This document shows, piece after piece, positions 46,122 through 57,606 of a stretch of DNA of 64,000 nucleotides. Source of the DNA: Xiphophorus maculatus. Lineage: Eukaryota > Chordata > Actinopteri > Cyprinodontiformes > Poeciliidae. The stretch covers positions 744,001 to 808,000 of the forward strand of contig NC_036454.1 of assembly GCF_002775205.1 (NCBI RefSeq), written 5' to 3'. Positions within the stretch are counted from its first letter, which is position 1. Every line of letters starts with the position of its first letter. The position numbers and the translations under genes are program-made. The notes under the pieces are model-generated. The model made no database searches and was not told the DNA's origin. It saw only the letters and a program-made list of their open reading frames with translations.

Positions 46122-49100
46122 TTATCCGGGTCGGGGGGGTAGCAGCTTCAGAAGGGAGGCCCAGACTTCCCTCTCCCCGGCCACTTCTTCTAGCTCTTCC
46201 GGGGGAATCCCAAGGCATTCCCAGGCCAGCCGAGAGACATAATCCCTCCAGCGTGTCCTGGGTCTTCCCCGGGGCCTCCTCCTGGTGGGACGTGCCCGGA
46301 ACACCTCACCAGGGAGGCGTCCAGGAGGCATCCTGACCAGATGCCCGAGCCACCTCAACTGGCTCCTCTCGATGTGAAGGAGCAGCGGCTCTACTCTGAA
46401 TCCCTCCTGGATGACTGAGCTTCTCACCCTATCTCTAAGGGAGAGCCCAGCCACCCTATAGAGAAAACCCATTTCGGCCGCTTGTATCCGCGATCTCGTT
46501 CTTTCAGTCATGACCCAAAGCTCATGACCATAGATGAGGGTGGGAACGTAGATAACTGGTAAATCGAGAGCTTCGCTTTATGGCTCAGCTCTCTCTTCAC
46601 CACGACGGACCGGTGCAGCGCCCGCTTGACGGCAGATGCTGCGCCAATCCGCCTGTCGATCTCCCACTCCCTTCTTTGCCCATTCGTGAACAAGATCCCG
46701 AGATACTTGAACTCCTCCACCTGGGGCAGGACACCCCCCCTGACCCGGAGAAGGTACTCTACCCTTTTCCGGCTCAAGACCATGGCCTCGGATTTGGAGG
46801 CACTGATCCCCATCCCAGCCGCTTCACACTCGGCTGCGAACCGCTCCAGTGAGAGCTGCAGATCATGACCTGATGAAGCCAAAAGGACCACATCGTCTGC
46901 AAAAAGCAGAGATGAGATCCTAAGGCCACCAAATCGGATCCCCTCAACATCTTGGCTGCGCCTAGAAATTCTGTCCATGAAAGTGATGAACAGAATCGGT
47001 GACAAAGGGCAGCCCTGGCGGAGTCCAATTCTCACCGGAAACGAGCCCGACTTACTGCCGGCAATGCGGACCAGGCTCTGACACCGGTCATACAGGGACC
47101 TGACAGCCCGTATCAAAGGGTCCGGTACCCCATACTCCTGCAGAACCCCTCACAGGGCTCCCCGAGGGACACGGTCGAACGCCTTCTCCAAGTCCACAAA
47201 ACACATGTAGACTGGTTGGGCAAACTCCCATGCACTCTCCAGGACCCTGCCGAGGGTGTAGAGCTGGTCCAGTGTTCCACGACCAGGACGAAAACCACAC
47301 TGCTCTTCCTGAATCCGAGGTTCGACTATCCGACGGACCCTCCTCTCCAGGACCCCTGAATAGACCTTGCCAGGGAGGCTTAAGAGTGTGACCCCTCTAT
47401 AATTAGAGCACACCCTCCGATCCCCCTTTTGGAACAGGGGGACCACCACCCCGGTCTGCCAATCCAGGGGAACTGCCCCCGATGTCCATGCAATATTGAA
47501 GAGTCGCGTCAGCCAACACAACCCTACAACATCCAGAGCCTTAAGGAACTCCGGGCGGATCTCATCCACCCCCGGAGCCTTGCCACCGAGGAGCTTCTCA
47601 ACCACCTCGGCGACCTCGTCCCCAGAGATTGGAGAGCCCAACCCAGAGTCCCCAGGCTCAGCTTCTTCAATGGAAGGCATGTTGGTGGGATTGAGGAGGT
47701 ATTCGATGTACTCTGCCCACCAGCCCACAACATCCCGAGTAGAGGTCAGCAGCACACCATCCCCACTATAAACAGTGTTGGTGCCGTACTGCTTTCCCCC
47801 CCCCCGAGACGCCGGATGGTGGACCAGAATCGCCTTTGAGCCATACGGAAGTCTTTCTCCTGTTAGAATCTGGGGAAGGCTGGTTGGGGGGTCTCTAGTT
47901 TCTCCACCAGGGGGCATCCTGGGACCTTCTGGAGGGCGTGAACCTGGAGCGGCACACCTGCTGCCACTTACCATTGTTTGGAGGGGTTTATCAGGACGGA
48001 GCCGCCGACACTCCAGTGCCAGAGTGTTAGCCTGTGATGATAATATCATTGTAGCTCACCTCCGACCACCTGTTCTCCGAGTAACCTCCTTTTGTGCTGC
48101 CTTTCCTAGGTTGTTGTTCCGTGAAGCCCTGAGTTTCTTCAAACTTCTACGAACCTGGTCAGATTACCTAAGATCCTCGAGACCCCGCGGAGTCTACCCG
48201 TTGGTGGCCACGTCCCTGAGACCAGCCCTCAGTTCTGTCGGCGGCAGATCACTGGTCAAGCGGATCCTTTCCGGCACCTGTCTGAGATCTCCCTCCACTC
48301 ACCTGTCCGCCCTCTAGAGAAACTCACGCCCTCTTTCCAGCCTGCAGCTCCGGATCCTAGCGGTTCACCTCTCCGTGCTCAGACGGGCTCACCGGCAAGT
48401 AGGTCTCTGGCTGGACTGCAATTCCCACGATCTCTGAACCCCTCTTACCTGTCTTATCTCCACCCAGAGATCCAGAACCACGCAGACGAGCACCAGTTCT
48501 GGACCACCTTGTACATACCTGTTAGCACTGTATTTAATAAATCACCATAACCTTTACCCGTCTCCAGAGTGTGTTCTGCGCATGTGGGTTCGACAAATTA
48601 ATCTCAACATGACATCTCCATGGCCTCTCCAAACTCCTCCCACGCCCGAGTTTTTGCCTCAGCAACCACCCGAGCCGCATGCCTCTTTGCCTGCCGGTAC
48701 CCATCAGCTGCTTCCGGAGTCCCACAGGCCAAACAGGCCCGGTAGGACTCTTTCTTCAGCCTGACGGCAACCCTCACCAAAGGTGTCCACCAACAGGTTC
48801 GAGGGTTGCGACAGGCACCGACAACCTTGCGGCCACAGCTCCGATCGGCCGCCTCGAGAATGAAGGCACGGAACACGGTCCACTCAGACTCCATGTCCCC
48901 CACCTCCCCTGGGACGTGTTCGAAGTTTTGCCAGAGATGGGAGTTAAAGCTCCATCTCACAGGGGATTCCGCCAGATGTTCCCAGCAGACCCTCACAACA
49001 CATTTGGGCCTGCCAGGCCTGACTGGCTTCCTCCCCCACCACCGGAGCCAACTCACCACCAGGTAGTGGTCAGTGGACAGCTCCGCACCTCTCTTCACCC

Positions 49101-49890
49101 GAGTGTCCAAGACATACGGCCGCAGATCCGATGAAACAATGACAAAGTCGATCATCGAACTGCGGCCTAGGGTGTCCTGGTGCCAAGTGCACATATGGAC
49201 ACCCTTATGCCTGAACATGGTGTTCGTTATGGACAATCCATGACGAGCACAGAAGTTCAACAACAGAACACCGCTTGAGTTCAGATCGGGGGGGGCATTC
49301 CTCCCAACCACGCCCCTCCAGGTCTCACTGTCATTGCCCACGTGAGCGTTGAAGTCCCCCAGCAGAACAAGGGAGTCCCCAGGGGGGGCACTCTCCAGTA
49401 CCAATCTAAGGACTCTAAAAAGGGTGGGTAATCTGAACTGTTGTTTGGCCCGTAAGCACAAACGATAGTCAGCACTCGTCCCCCCCACCCGTAGGCGGAG
49501 GGAGGCTACCCTCTCATTCAACGGGGTAAACCCCAACATACAGGCGCCGAGATGGGGAGCAACAAGTATGCCCACTCCTGCCCGACGCCTCTCACCTTGG
49601 GCAACTCCAGAGTGGAAGTATGTCCAGCCCCTCTCAAGGAGACTGGTTCCAGAACCAGAACCATGCATCGAGGTGAGACTGACTATTTCTAGCCGGAACC
49701 TCTCAACCTCATACACTAGCTCTGGCTCCTTCCCCACCATAGAGGTGACATTCCACGTCCCAAGAGCCAGCTTCTGCAACCGAGGATCGGACCGCCAGGG
49801 TCCCCTCCCTCGGCTGCCACCCATCACACAATGCACCCGACCCCTTTGGCCCCTCTCACGGGTGGTGGGCCCATGGCAGGGGGGACCCAT
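46122..49890 (-). pseudogene. Rex3 copy 4 ORF
   Basis: Minus-strand blocks in order: [20 protein letters not shown] (49830 region), [40 protein letters not shown] (49160 region), EELNPTNM-like linker then [30 protein letters not shown] and [16 protein letters not shown] (48049-47150). Then [15 protein letters not shown] with SSLLFADDVVLLASS (47116-46508) and [16 protein letters not shown] to the end at 46122. The frame is interrupted by an LTR at 47861-48614 and by frameshifts near 47120, 46555 and 49450. The FADD core is intact, but the copy is inactive. Confidence 0.8.
47861..48614 (+). mobile_element. solo LTR, 754 bp, inside Rex3 copy 4
   Basis: It begins TGTTAGAATCTGGGG, ends CTCAACATGACA, and is flanked by TCTCC at 47856-47860 and 48615-48619, matching the interrupted Rex3 sequence (CTTTCTCCATGGCC). 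A TATTTAATAAATC polyadenylation-type signal near 48531-48543 supports a plus orientation. No internal gag or pol was found. Confidence 0.8.
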
Positions 49891-50024
49891 GTTTCCTCTT
49901 CGGGCTGAGCCCGGCCGGGCTCCATGGGTAAAAGCCCGGCCACCAGGCGCTCGTCATTGTGCCCCCCCTCCAGGCCTGGCTCCAGAGTGGGGCCCCGGTG
50001 ACCCGCGTCTGGGCGAGGGAACAC

Positions 50025-50551
50025 TGTTAGAAAAATTATCCTCCTGTTCATTTACTTATGAGTTTATTTTACAAGTTATGTTTTCATATTATTCTTTTAT
50101 ATTATTACTCTCATATTATTATTCTTTTTATATTTACTTAACTTCTCTTTCTTTTGTAGTACTTTATTAATCTTTTGCAGTATATTATTAACTTTGTTTA
50201 GGATGTTTGCCTGGAAGCTAAAAACGTTAAAACATTCATGTGTTATCGGTTCCATATGTAATTGATTAGTTGTGGTCAGTCACATGCCCTTGTAAGGGCA
50301 TGTCCACAGGAGGTTCCAGAATGTAAAGACGGTTGGTCAATTCTCTGTGTGACTGTGTGAAGAAGCCCAACCTGCTTTTTCTATACATTAAAGAGAAATG
50401 CAAAGAAAGATCTGGAAGAATTGATTCCAGACAGTGTTTGACAGCGATTCGTCGCGTCTGCTCTCAATTCTCCTGTTCTGCAGAAAAGAAAAGAAAACTT
50501 ATCCCTGTCTCTGGCTGATTCTTTGCAGGTTAGGACAAAATAAACCTATCA
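50025..50551 (+). mobile_element. solo LTR, 527 bp (LTR family B)
   Basis: TGTTAGAAAAATTATCC starts it and AAATAAACCTATCA ends it. AACAC is repeated at 50020-50024 and 50552-50556, and removal restores Rex3 text (GGAACACGAAGTCC). The same LTR family is found at 52320-52799. Confidence 0.8.
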
Positions 50552-50813
50552 AACACGAAGTCCAATGGTGCCGTTCATCATCGGGGTCTTCGGGCTGCGC
50601 TTTGTCTGGTTCCTCACCTAGGACCTGTCTGCCTTGGGTCACCCTAGGCAGACAGGTGACCCAAGGCACCAGCATAGCCCCAGACTGCTATGCTGTCTGG
50701 GGCATAAAGCCCCAGACAGCATAGCTCCTAGGATCATTGGGGCACTCAAACCCCTCCACCACGATAAGGTGGCAGCCCAAGGAGAGGCTATTTTAAATAT
50801 AGCCTCTCCTTGG

Positions 50814-52319
50814 CTATATTCCTACATCTTTTACTTTATTTATTATTATCCATCCACAACTATTAATTTGTTTCTTTTCTTTTTCTTGACAAGGTTGCAG
50901 CGTTACATATGGAGGATGTCCTTTAATATTTGTCCAGTAAATTATGACTAGTTGTTCTCTCCTGAGCTCCAGTGGCATCTCACCCATCTCAACCTGTAGA
51001 GCTGAAACTGGGGTAGTTTTCATGGCTCCACAACAAAGTCTTAATGCCTGATATTGTATTCGATCTATTTTTTTAAATAAACTACTTGAAGCTGAATTAT
51101 ATAAAATACAACCATAATCAAAATTTGATCTAATTAGTCCAATATAAATTGTCTTTAATGCTTTCCTGTCTGCTCCCCTCTGCCTCTCAAACATCTCATT
51201 ATATTTAAAATTATTTTACTTTTTTCAACTATTTTATCTACATGTATCTTCCATGTAAGTTTTTTATCAAACCAAATACCCAAATATTTAATTTGATCTG
51301 TCTTTTCTATAACATCCCCATATAATTTGAGATTTACATTAATGTTTAATTTTCAAACAACAAATTTAGACTTAGATGATGAGAATCTAAAACTCCATTC
51401 TAAAGCCCAAGCTTCTACACTATTTAATGCCTCTTGTAGTTTCCTATTTACAATTTTTTTTATTTTTTCCCCTCTTCCAAATAATACCATCATCTGCAAA
51501 TAATGAGACACCAAAAGATTTATCTATATTACTAAAAATATCATTAATCATTATAATAAATAGCATAGGACTTATTATGCTACCTTGGAGAGTACCATTT
51601 TCAACTTGATATTTTGAACTTATTTCCCCACCTATTTTTACTCTAATATTTCTTTCAGTTAAATTTGTTTTTATCCATATATATATTTTACCCCTTATAC
51701 CTATTTGTTTTTATTTTAATCAACAGCCCTTCTGTCCATAACATGTCATAAGCCTTTTCCACATCCAGGAAGACTGCTATTAAATTCTCCTTATTAATCT
51801 GAGCCCGTCTAATGTCATGTTCCAGACATAATGCAGGATCTATTGTACTTCTGCCTTTTCTAAATCCAAATTGATAAGACTTAATCTTCTTTTTAGATTC
51901 TAAAAAATTAATTAATCTGTTATTTACCATTTTTTCCATAATTTTACCTAAACATGATGTTAGAGCTATTGGTCTATAACTTTCAGCTGAATTAGGATCT
52001 TTACCAGATTTACAGATGGTATAATGATGGCTTCTTTCCATTTTTCAGGTAATATCCCTTAATCCCACACCTTATTATACAATTCTAATAATATTTCTTT
52101 ACTCACATCACTAAGATTATTTAACATACTATAACTGATTTGTTCATTACCAGGAGTCAATTTACTGGGATTCTTCAATGCTTTATTTAGTTCTAACAAA
52201 GAAAACTTCATATTAATAAAATCCTCACAATCTTCATCATTATGAAATAATTCAATATTTCTCTGTAATGTTATTTCATGTCCTCTTTTTCCTTTATTAT
52301 TTAGATTCTCTGTACTATG
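50814..52319 (-). pseudogene. I-group LINE reverse transcriptase, C-terminal half
   Basis: Minus blocks at 52041-51688 read KSGKDPNSAESYRPIALTSC, GFRKGRSTIDPALCLEHDIR and LIAVFLDVEKAYDMLW, the RT fingers and palm up to the first catalytic Asp. Around 51540-51480 a damaged FADD-like motif can be seen in the text SLFADDGII of a shifted frame. At 51194-50814 the frame gives KTIYIGLIRSNFDYGCILYN and RIQYQALRLCCGAMKTTPVS, the region between RT and RNase H. Several frame changes are present. The frame resumes across the Rex3 at 46057. Confidence 0.7.
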
Positions 52320-52799
52320 GGTTAGAAAAATTATCTAAGTTCATTTACTTATGAGTTTATTTGAAAGGCTATGTTTTCATATTATTATTCTGTTTGTTGT
52401 TTACTTGGCTCCTTTCTCTTGTGGTACATTATTAACTGTTTTTCGGATGTTTGCCTGGACGCTAGAAACATTTACACATTCCTGTGTTAACAGCTTCCTG
52501 ATGAAACTGATTTGTAACGGTCATTCTTGTGCCCTTGTAAGGGCATGTCCACAGAAGGTCCTAGAACATCTTGTAGTAAAGGTCTTTGATCAATTCTTTG
52601 TGTGACTGTGTGAAAAAGCCCAACCTCCTTCCTTGTAACATAATAAAAGGCAGTCGGGGACTGAGAGCCGGCGGAGTTGATCCCAGACAGTGTTTAACGG
52701 CGGTTCTCCACGTCTGGCTCAATCTTCCCTCTTCTGCAGAAAAGCAATTTGTGTTTTTGGTTGATTCCTTGCAGGTTAGGACCTAAAATAGACCCAACA
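52320..52799 (+). mobile_element. solo LTR, 480 bp (LTR family B)
   Basis: The start GGTTAGAAAAATTATC (first base changed from the expected T) and end AATAGACCCAACA are flanked by CTATG at 52315-52319 and 52800-52804. Shared blocks with 50025-50551 include TTCATTTACTTATGAGTTTA, GTAAGGGCATGTCCACAG and TGTGTGACTGTGTGAA. It interrupts the I-group LINE. Confidence 0.8.
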
Positions 52800-52804
52800 C
52801 TATG

Positions 52805-53928
52805 TATCTTTGCAAAAACGTTAACTAATTATTCAGCTCTATTTTTATTATCTATTATAATATTTCCATTATCTTTTATTACTGGGAAGAAATATTCTTT
52901 TGAACTTCCAGACATTTTTTTAATAGTATTCCAAACCCTATCTAAAGTAGTATTTTTTCCCAAAGATTCACAATATTTCCTCCAATAATCACTTTTAGCA
53001 TTTCTTATAGTTTTCCTAATTTCTGCCTGTTTCCTTTTAGAATTAATTAGATTTTGGAAACAAATAATTTTCTTAAGTGTTTTAAAAACCTTATTCTGCT
53101 GTTTAATTGCTGTTGAACATTCTGGTGTCCACCAAGGAACTATTTTCTTTTTTTAATAACACTACTTCTAGGAATAAATATTTTGGCTGTATTAACAATG
53201 ACTAATTTCTGAATTTAATTCATTTATCAGTTTACTTGTATCTACATTTTTCATATTAACCTCTCTCGTCACTTTAAAACTATCCCAGTTTGCTTTCCCT
53301 AATTTCCACCTCCCCTCAATTTCTACCTGGTCTTCTTCTTTCTTTAAATACTCTCCAGCTGCAACTATCAGCAAAAGATTGAGAAACTAAGGTCAGATCA
53401 ATAGCCGATTCCTTACCTCTTACCAAGTCTGCCCGAGTGCCTATCCCGTTAATTAATATTACCAATTCTTTTTCTTCATTATCTCTTCTAAAATCCCTCC
53501 ATTATAATCATCTTGATCTCTCCATAAAGTGCATTGAAGTTCCCACACCAAACTATTTTCCCTCTCCAGTGCTCTAGGATTGTTTCAAGTTTTAACTTTT
53601 CTAATTGTTTGCAAGGATTGTAATAATTTATTATTTTAACATTCCCATCATTTGTCCAAATTTCTGCAGCAATAATTTCTAAATCTGATATTTATTTGGA
53701 GCTGAATAAATTTTATATTTCCCTTTACAAATATGGCAGCCTCCTCCATTCCCATTTATCATATCTTTACGCAAGATTGAGTAACCATGAACACTAAACT
53801 GCAATGACGGTTTGAGCCATGTTTCTTGAATGCATATTACATCTTATTTTGTATTTAGATTATTAATGAGCCTTTAAAATCCTGACCATTTGCTATTAGA
53901 CTGCGAGCGTTTCATTGTAATATTAGAA
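52805..53928 (-). pseudogene. I-group LINE endonuclease and linker remains
   Basis: At 53374-53192 the minus frame reads KKEEDQVEIEGRWKLGKANW, matching the linker at 56900 (EEEVLIPRWTLSSANWELF) of the second partial copy. The interval 53150-52805 corresponds to a WWTPECSTAIK-type block and an RAAKR-like stretch in broken frames. Upstream, 53900-53400 should hold the endonuclease and shows only fragments. No frame is functional. Confidence 0.55.
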
Positions 53929-54765
53929 TTATGTGATGATTTGAGAAGCTTCAGCTTCAGATGATCCTTCCTCATCTCTTAGCTCATCATGGATTTTTTC
54001 CCAAGATAAATCTTTGGCATTAAAAAACTTTGTAGCTGCCTTTACTATGATTTTTATTTTTTCAGTTTTAGTTCTTGCTTGTTCTAAGAAATTTATGATA
54101 TATGCAAGAAAAGGAATCCATTTTTCCAATGTAATATTACATTGATTATTGTCTGCAATTCTTTCATAATTTGCTTTTGGATCATTATCATTATTCTTCA
54201 CTTCTCTCACTGCTTCAGCATAAGTAATTCTATTATCAGTTTTAACTTTTTGAATTTCAGCTGCCTCTTTTCTTACCATGCACCCTGCATATGCTGCAGT
54301 ATGATTTCCTCCACAGTTACATTTAACAAGATTATTTCCACACTCACCATAAGGATGTTCACCTCCACACCTACCACATCTCTGTTTCCCTTTACAAACG
54401 TTCGCAGTATGTCCATACCTTAGACACTTATAACATCTGAGAGGTGGTGGAATATAAACTCTTACATTAAAGCTGATGTAACCAATCATCACCTTATCAG
54501 GCAGAACTCTGTCTATGAAATCCAGTAGTAGATGTACTGTCCATTTTCTCCCCACTCCTAAAAGCCTGTAATCGTTTGATGCCTGTAATCTCTTCTCCTT
54601 TTATTATTCTCTTTAGCTCCTCCAAGTTTTCTCCTACAGGAATCCCTGATATTATGCCTTTTACTCCTCTTTCTTCTCCAACTACCTTTCTTTCCATCAC
54701 TTCTTTTTTACACACCATTTGTAATTTTAGAGCCTTATTTTTTGCTCAGCATTTTTACAAATGAT
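53929..54765 (-). pseudogene. I-group LINE ORF1 (gag-like) with three zinc knuckles, 5' truncated
   Basis: At 54718-54497 the frame gives GVKGIISGIPVGENLEELKR. From 54555 it continues LPDKVMIGYISFNVRVYIPP, then CYKCLRYGHTANVC (CCHC), CGRCGGEHPYGEC and CNCGGNHTAAYAGC. These spacings match the intact ORF1 at 62559-63746. The region after the knuckles (RITYAEAVREVK) is also conserved. A frame change near 54540 is the only break seen before the truncation at about 54765, where Penelope sequence begins. The protein would bind element RNA. Confidence 0.75.
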
Positions 54766-54770
54766 AAATA

Positions 54771-55400
54771 ACACGAAAACCTAGTTTATGTCATCTGGTG
54801 CAAAAAATGCAAGAAACAGTACATTGGGGAAACAGGGGACTCACTCAACACACGCCTCACAGTGCACAGATCGAACATCAGAAACAACAGAAAGGCGGAA
54901 ACCACCTTGGTCCAACATTTCCAATCACATGGACTGGACTCTTTTAGAGTCAGACCACTTATGCACAATCTCAATTGGTCAAAAAGAGAAAGATGGATCC
55001 AGGAACAACAATGGATTAAAACACTCAACACAGTTAAACCCAAAGGCCTAAATGATAAGGAACCCATCATACTTTGATTAGAATTGAGTCAATATTTATA
55101 TCTTTTCCCACCAATCATTTAGTTTTAATGGATACCTTTGATTCTCACTTGAAAACTTTTTTATTTTCTTTTACTTATACAATATTGACTCTCTCATTGC
55201 AAATTGATTCCTTTATTTTTTACTTGGCAGCTCAGATTTCTTACACTTTTTTTCTCTATTTTTACTATCACACAATTTATATATATATATATATATATAA
55301 ATTCCTTTTGTAGATTTCAGTTTACAATTTACTCATAATTTTGTTTTTATTTCTTAATTTTTTATAATAATAATAAAAAATCCTTTTATAAATGCTAGCT
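54771..55400 (+). mobile_element. Penelope-like element, 3' fragment
   Basis: A GIY-YIG endonuclease coding end (to the stop at 55075-55077) is followed by an AT-rich untranslated region with an (AT)n run at 55279-55301. The reverse transcriptase part is absent. It adjoins the truncated ORF1 of the I-group LINE at about 54765 and lies in the opposite orientation to it. The right border is approximate. Confidence 0.65.
54775..55077 (+). pseudogene. GIY-YIG endonuclease domain of a Penelope-like element
   Basis: The frame reads ENLVYVIWCKKCKKQYIGET, then LNTRLTVHRSNIRNNRK and VQHFQSHGLDSFRVRPL, WIQEQQWIKTLNTVKPKGLN and stops. The arrangement C-x2-C-x3-QYIGET-x-x-x-LNTR-x4-HR is that of the endonuclease C-terminal to the RT in animal Penelope elements, with the catalytic Tyr, Arg and a late Glu/Asn region. 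About 100 codons remain, open throughout. No start is expected because the frame is truncated at the 5' side. Confidence 0.7.
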
Positions 55401-55439
55401 ATAAATGCAGCTACTGAGTTTTCTTTGCCTTGATATCTC

Positions 55440-55905
55440 AGTCTTATAATTCTAGGTCTCAGAGGTGCTAATATCAAACTATTATATAGAGTTAACCCCT
55501 TTGAGTTTTTTGATCTATAAATCAGTCTGCAGCCAGGTTGTTCTAGAGGCTAAATAGATATTATTAAGGCTTATTTAGTAAAATGGCAGCAATTTTGCTT
55601 ATTTCATAACTTCATAACCTTTGACCTTCTCTCCTCTGATTTGTTTAACAGCTACAGTCTCAGATCAGCTCAGCCCTCCAGGACTGTCAGCAGCAGAAAC
55701 AGAAACTTTATACCTGTTGGGGAAAATATCGACTATATTTGCTTTGCATTTCCCCGCATGATGGCAATGATATAGTAGGATCCAATTAGATTCTTGATTA
55801 ATATGGGTTGTTGCTATGTTGTACAGAGTTTTTGTTCAATGTGCCCCTTTTTTAAATTTGAGTCCCCGCCCCTCCATAGGTCTCTGCACGGCCCTGGCAT
55901 CCATC
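55440..55905 (-). repeat. probable hAT-derived sequence
   Basis: Read on the minus strand, CCAGGGCCGTGCAGAGACC starts at about 55899, with GGGGCGGGGACTCAAATTT after it. Ends of this sort are common in fish hAT elements. It abruptly ends the reverse transcriptase text of the second LINE copy at about 55905. The opposite end was not identified. Confidence 0.4.
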
Positions 55906-57606
55906 GTAATTCTCCCTTTACGAAAACCACTTTGAAAAGGACAGAATAAATTTTTACTTTAAAGAAAATATGATAGTCTATCTGTTACAATTCTCTACAT
56001 TATTTTCCCTAATTGAGATGTAAGAGCTATTAATCCATAATTTGAAGGGTCAGTTGCATTTTTACCTGGCTTCAACACATTAATTATAACTGACTCTTTC
56101 CATGCCGCAGGAATTATCCCTGTCTTCCAAATCAGATTCAAAAGTTTAAAATAACAGTAAGAGATATATCATTTAAATGTTTAAGCATTATATAACAAAC
56201 TCCATCTTTTCCTGGTGTTGACTGTTTAGCATTAAAAATAGCTTTTTTCAGCTCATACAGAGTGAAAGGAATATCTAGATCTTGATTTGAAACTATTCTC
56301 TTATTAGTGACTCCTGGATTTTCAGCTAAAATCTTCTCTTTATAACTCTTTATATCTTCAGTTAAATCTTCTGAGTTATGTACTTTAATTAACATTTCTG
56401 CTAATAACTCTGCCTTTTCTTTATTACTAACAGTTATTTTAAATTTAAGAACAGGTAAGGAAAAGTTCTTCTTAACACCATTCATTTTCTTAATAACTCC
56501 CCATACCTCAGATAACTTGGTTTCTCTTCCAATAGAATTACAATGCTGATTCCAACATGCCCTCTTAGCTGCTCTAATAGTCTTCCTAACTATAGCTTGT
56601 GCTTTCTCATTTTGAATTGATGTCTCAAAAGTATGGTATCTCCTTACCAATTTACAAGCTTTATTTTTTCCCCTTATAGCAGTACTACATTGCTCATTCC
56701 ACCATGGAATAGATTTTTTATTTCCTCTTCCCCCTGTTCTAGAAATTGCAGTTTCAACTGCATTAACAATAACAAACACAATCTTTGAGTTACATAACTC
56801 CACATCAGAAAACAAGTTTTTATCTAGTTTATCACACTGGTTATTAAGTAAATATTGAAATAATTCCCAGTTAGCGCTACTTAGTGTCCATCTTGGAATC
56901 AGTACTTCCTCTTCTTTAACTACTTCAGAACCAACTGATGTTATAATAGGAAAATGATCACACAATCATACAGGTACACAGTAGGACATCCATCATTAAC
57001 ACAAACCAGTGAATGTAATTCAAGAAACTCTTCAATGACCAATCCATTTGCAAAAACTATCACTCCTTTCTCCATTTTTGTTTCTATTCAACCATTTGAC
57101 TTCAACTACTTTCCCTCCTGACATATTAGATTTAATGTCATCAACTGGAAACAGGAGAAATACCTGAAATAACGCCGCACACATATTTCCTGTCATCTAG
57201 CATTCTCCCCCTCACATTTTCACCTAGGATCTTTTTTTATATTCAGTGCCCTTTCTTTTTGTTTAACATCAGTACAAATGATCAATAAAGATCCATCTCT
57301 CAACACTTTAACATATTTCATTCTTCCAATCAGTGAGTTAATTTCTTTAGTAAGTTTAATCAGATTCCACTTACCAAAGGACATACCCTCTTTGACCGTT
57401 TCAGGACTATTTTAAACTGTCATCACAACTGTTTCTCCTTCAGTCTCAGAAACAGACGATTCTGTTTGTTGTTTTGATTTTTTGCGTTTGTGTTTAGCTT
57501 TTTGAATATACCATATCCCTTCATTTTCCCCGCCATGACAACCCTCATCCATTTCCGCAAGATCATTTCCTGACACGTCATTTCCCTCTGACATCTTTCC
57601 AACCAA
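55906..57606 (-). pseudogene. second partial I-group LINE copy: ORF1 start, endonuclease end, RT start
   Basis: From the leader at 57620 the minus frame starts near 57591 (MSEGNDVSGNDLAEMDEGCH). After frame changes it continues WNLIKLTKEINSLIGRMKYV and VCGVISGISPV near 57140. It then passes directly into NGLVIEEFLELHSLVCVNDG near 57030, so ORF1's knuckles and most of the endonuclease are deleted. From 56965 to 56138 one frame is open: MCDHFPIITSVGSEVVKEEE, then IPWWNEQCSTAIRGKNKACK and TPGKDGVCYIMLKHL. Next SNYGLIALTSQLGK and FQSGFRKGRITMDA are followed by a junction with other DNA at 55905. Confidence 0.7.

Larger units (their letters stand above)
46058..50816 (-). mobile_element. Rex3 (RTE-clade) LINE, copy 4, with two solo LTRs inside
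   Basis: A long GATG tail (CATCC repeats on the plus strand at 46060-46112) begins the element, and the 5' head AGCCCAAGGAGAGG lies near 50787. Removing two LTRs (47861-48614 and 50025-50551) leaves about 3.4 kb, i.e. near full length. The 5' end has extra inverted segments (50630-50813). The element splits an I-group LINE near its RNase H start. No clear target duplication was found. Confidence 0.85.

Noticed and set aside
52320..52799. The two family B LTRs as the ends of one endogenous provirus
   Set aside because: Their flanking 5-bp duplications differ and the DNA between them belongs to Rex3 and an I-group LINE, so they are independent solo LTRs.
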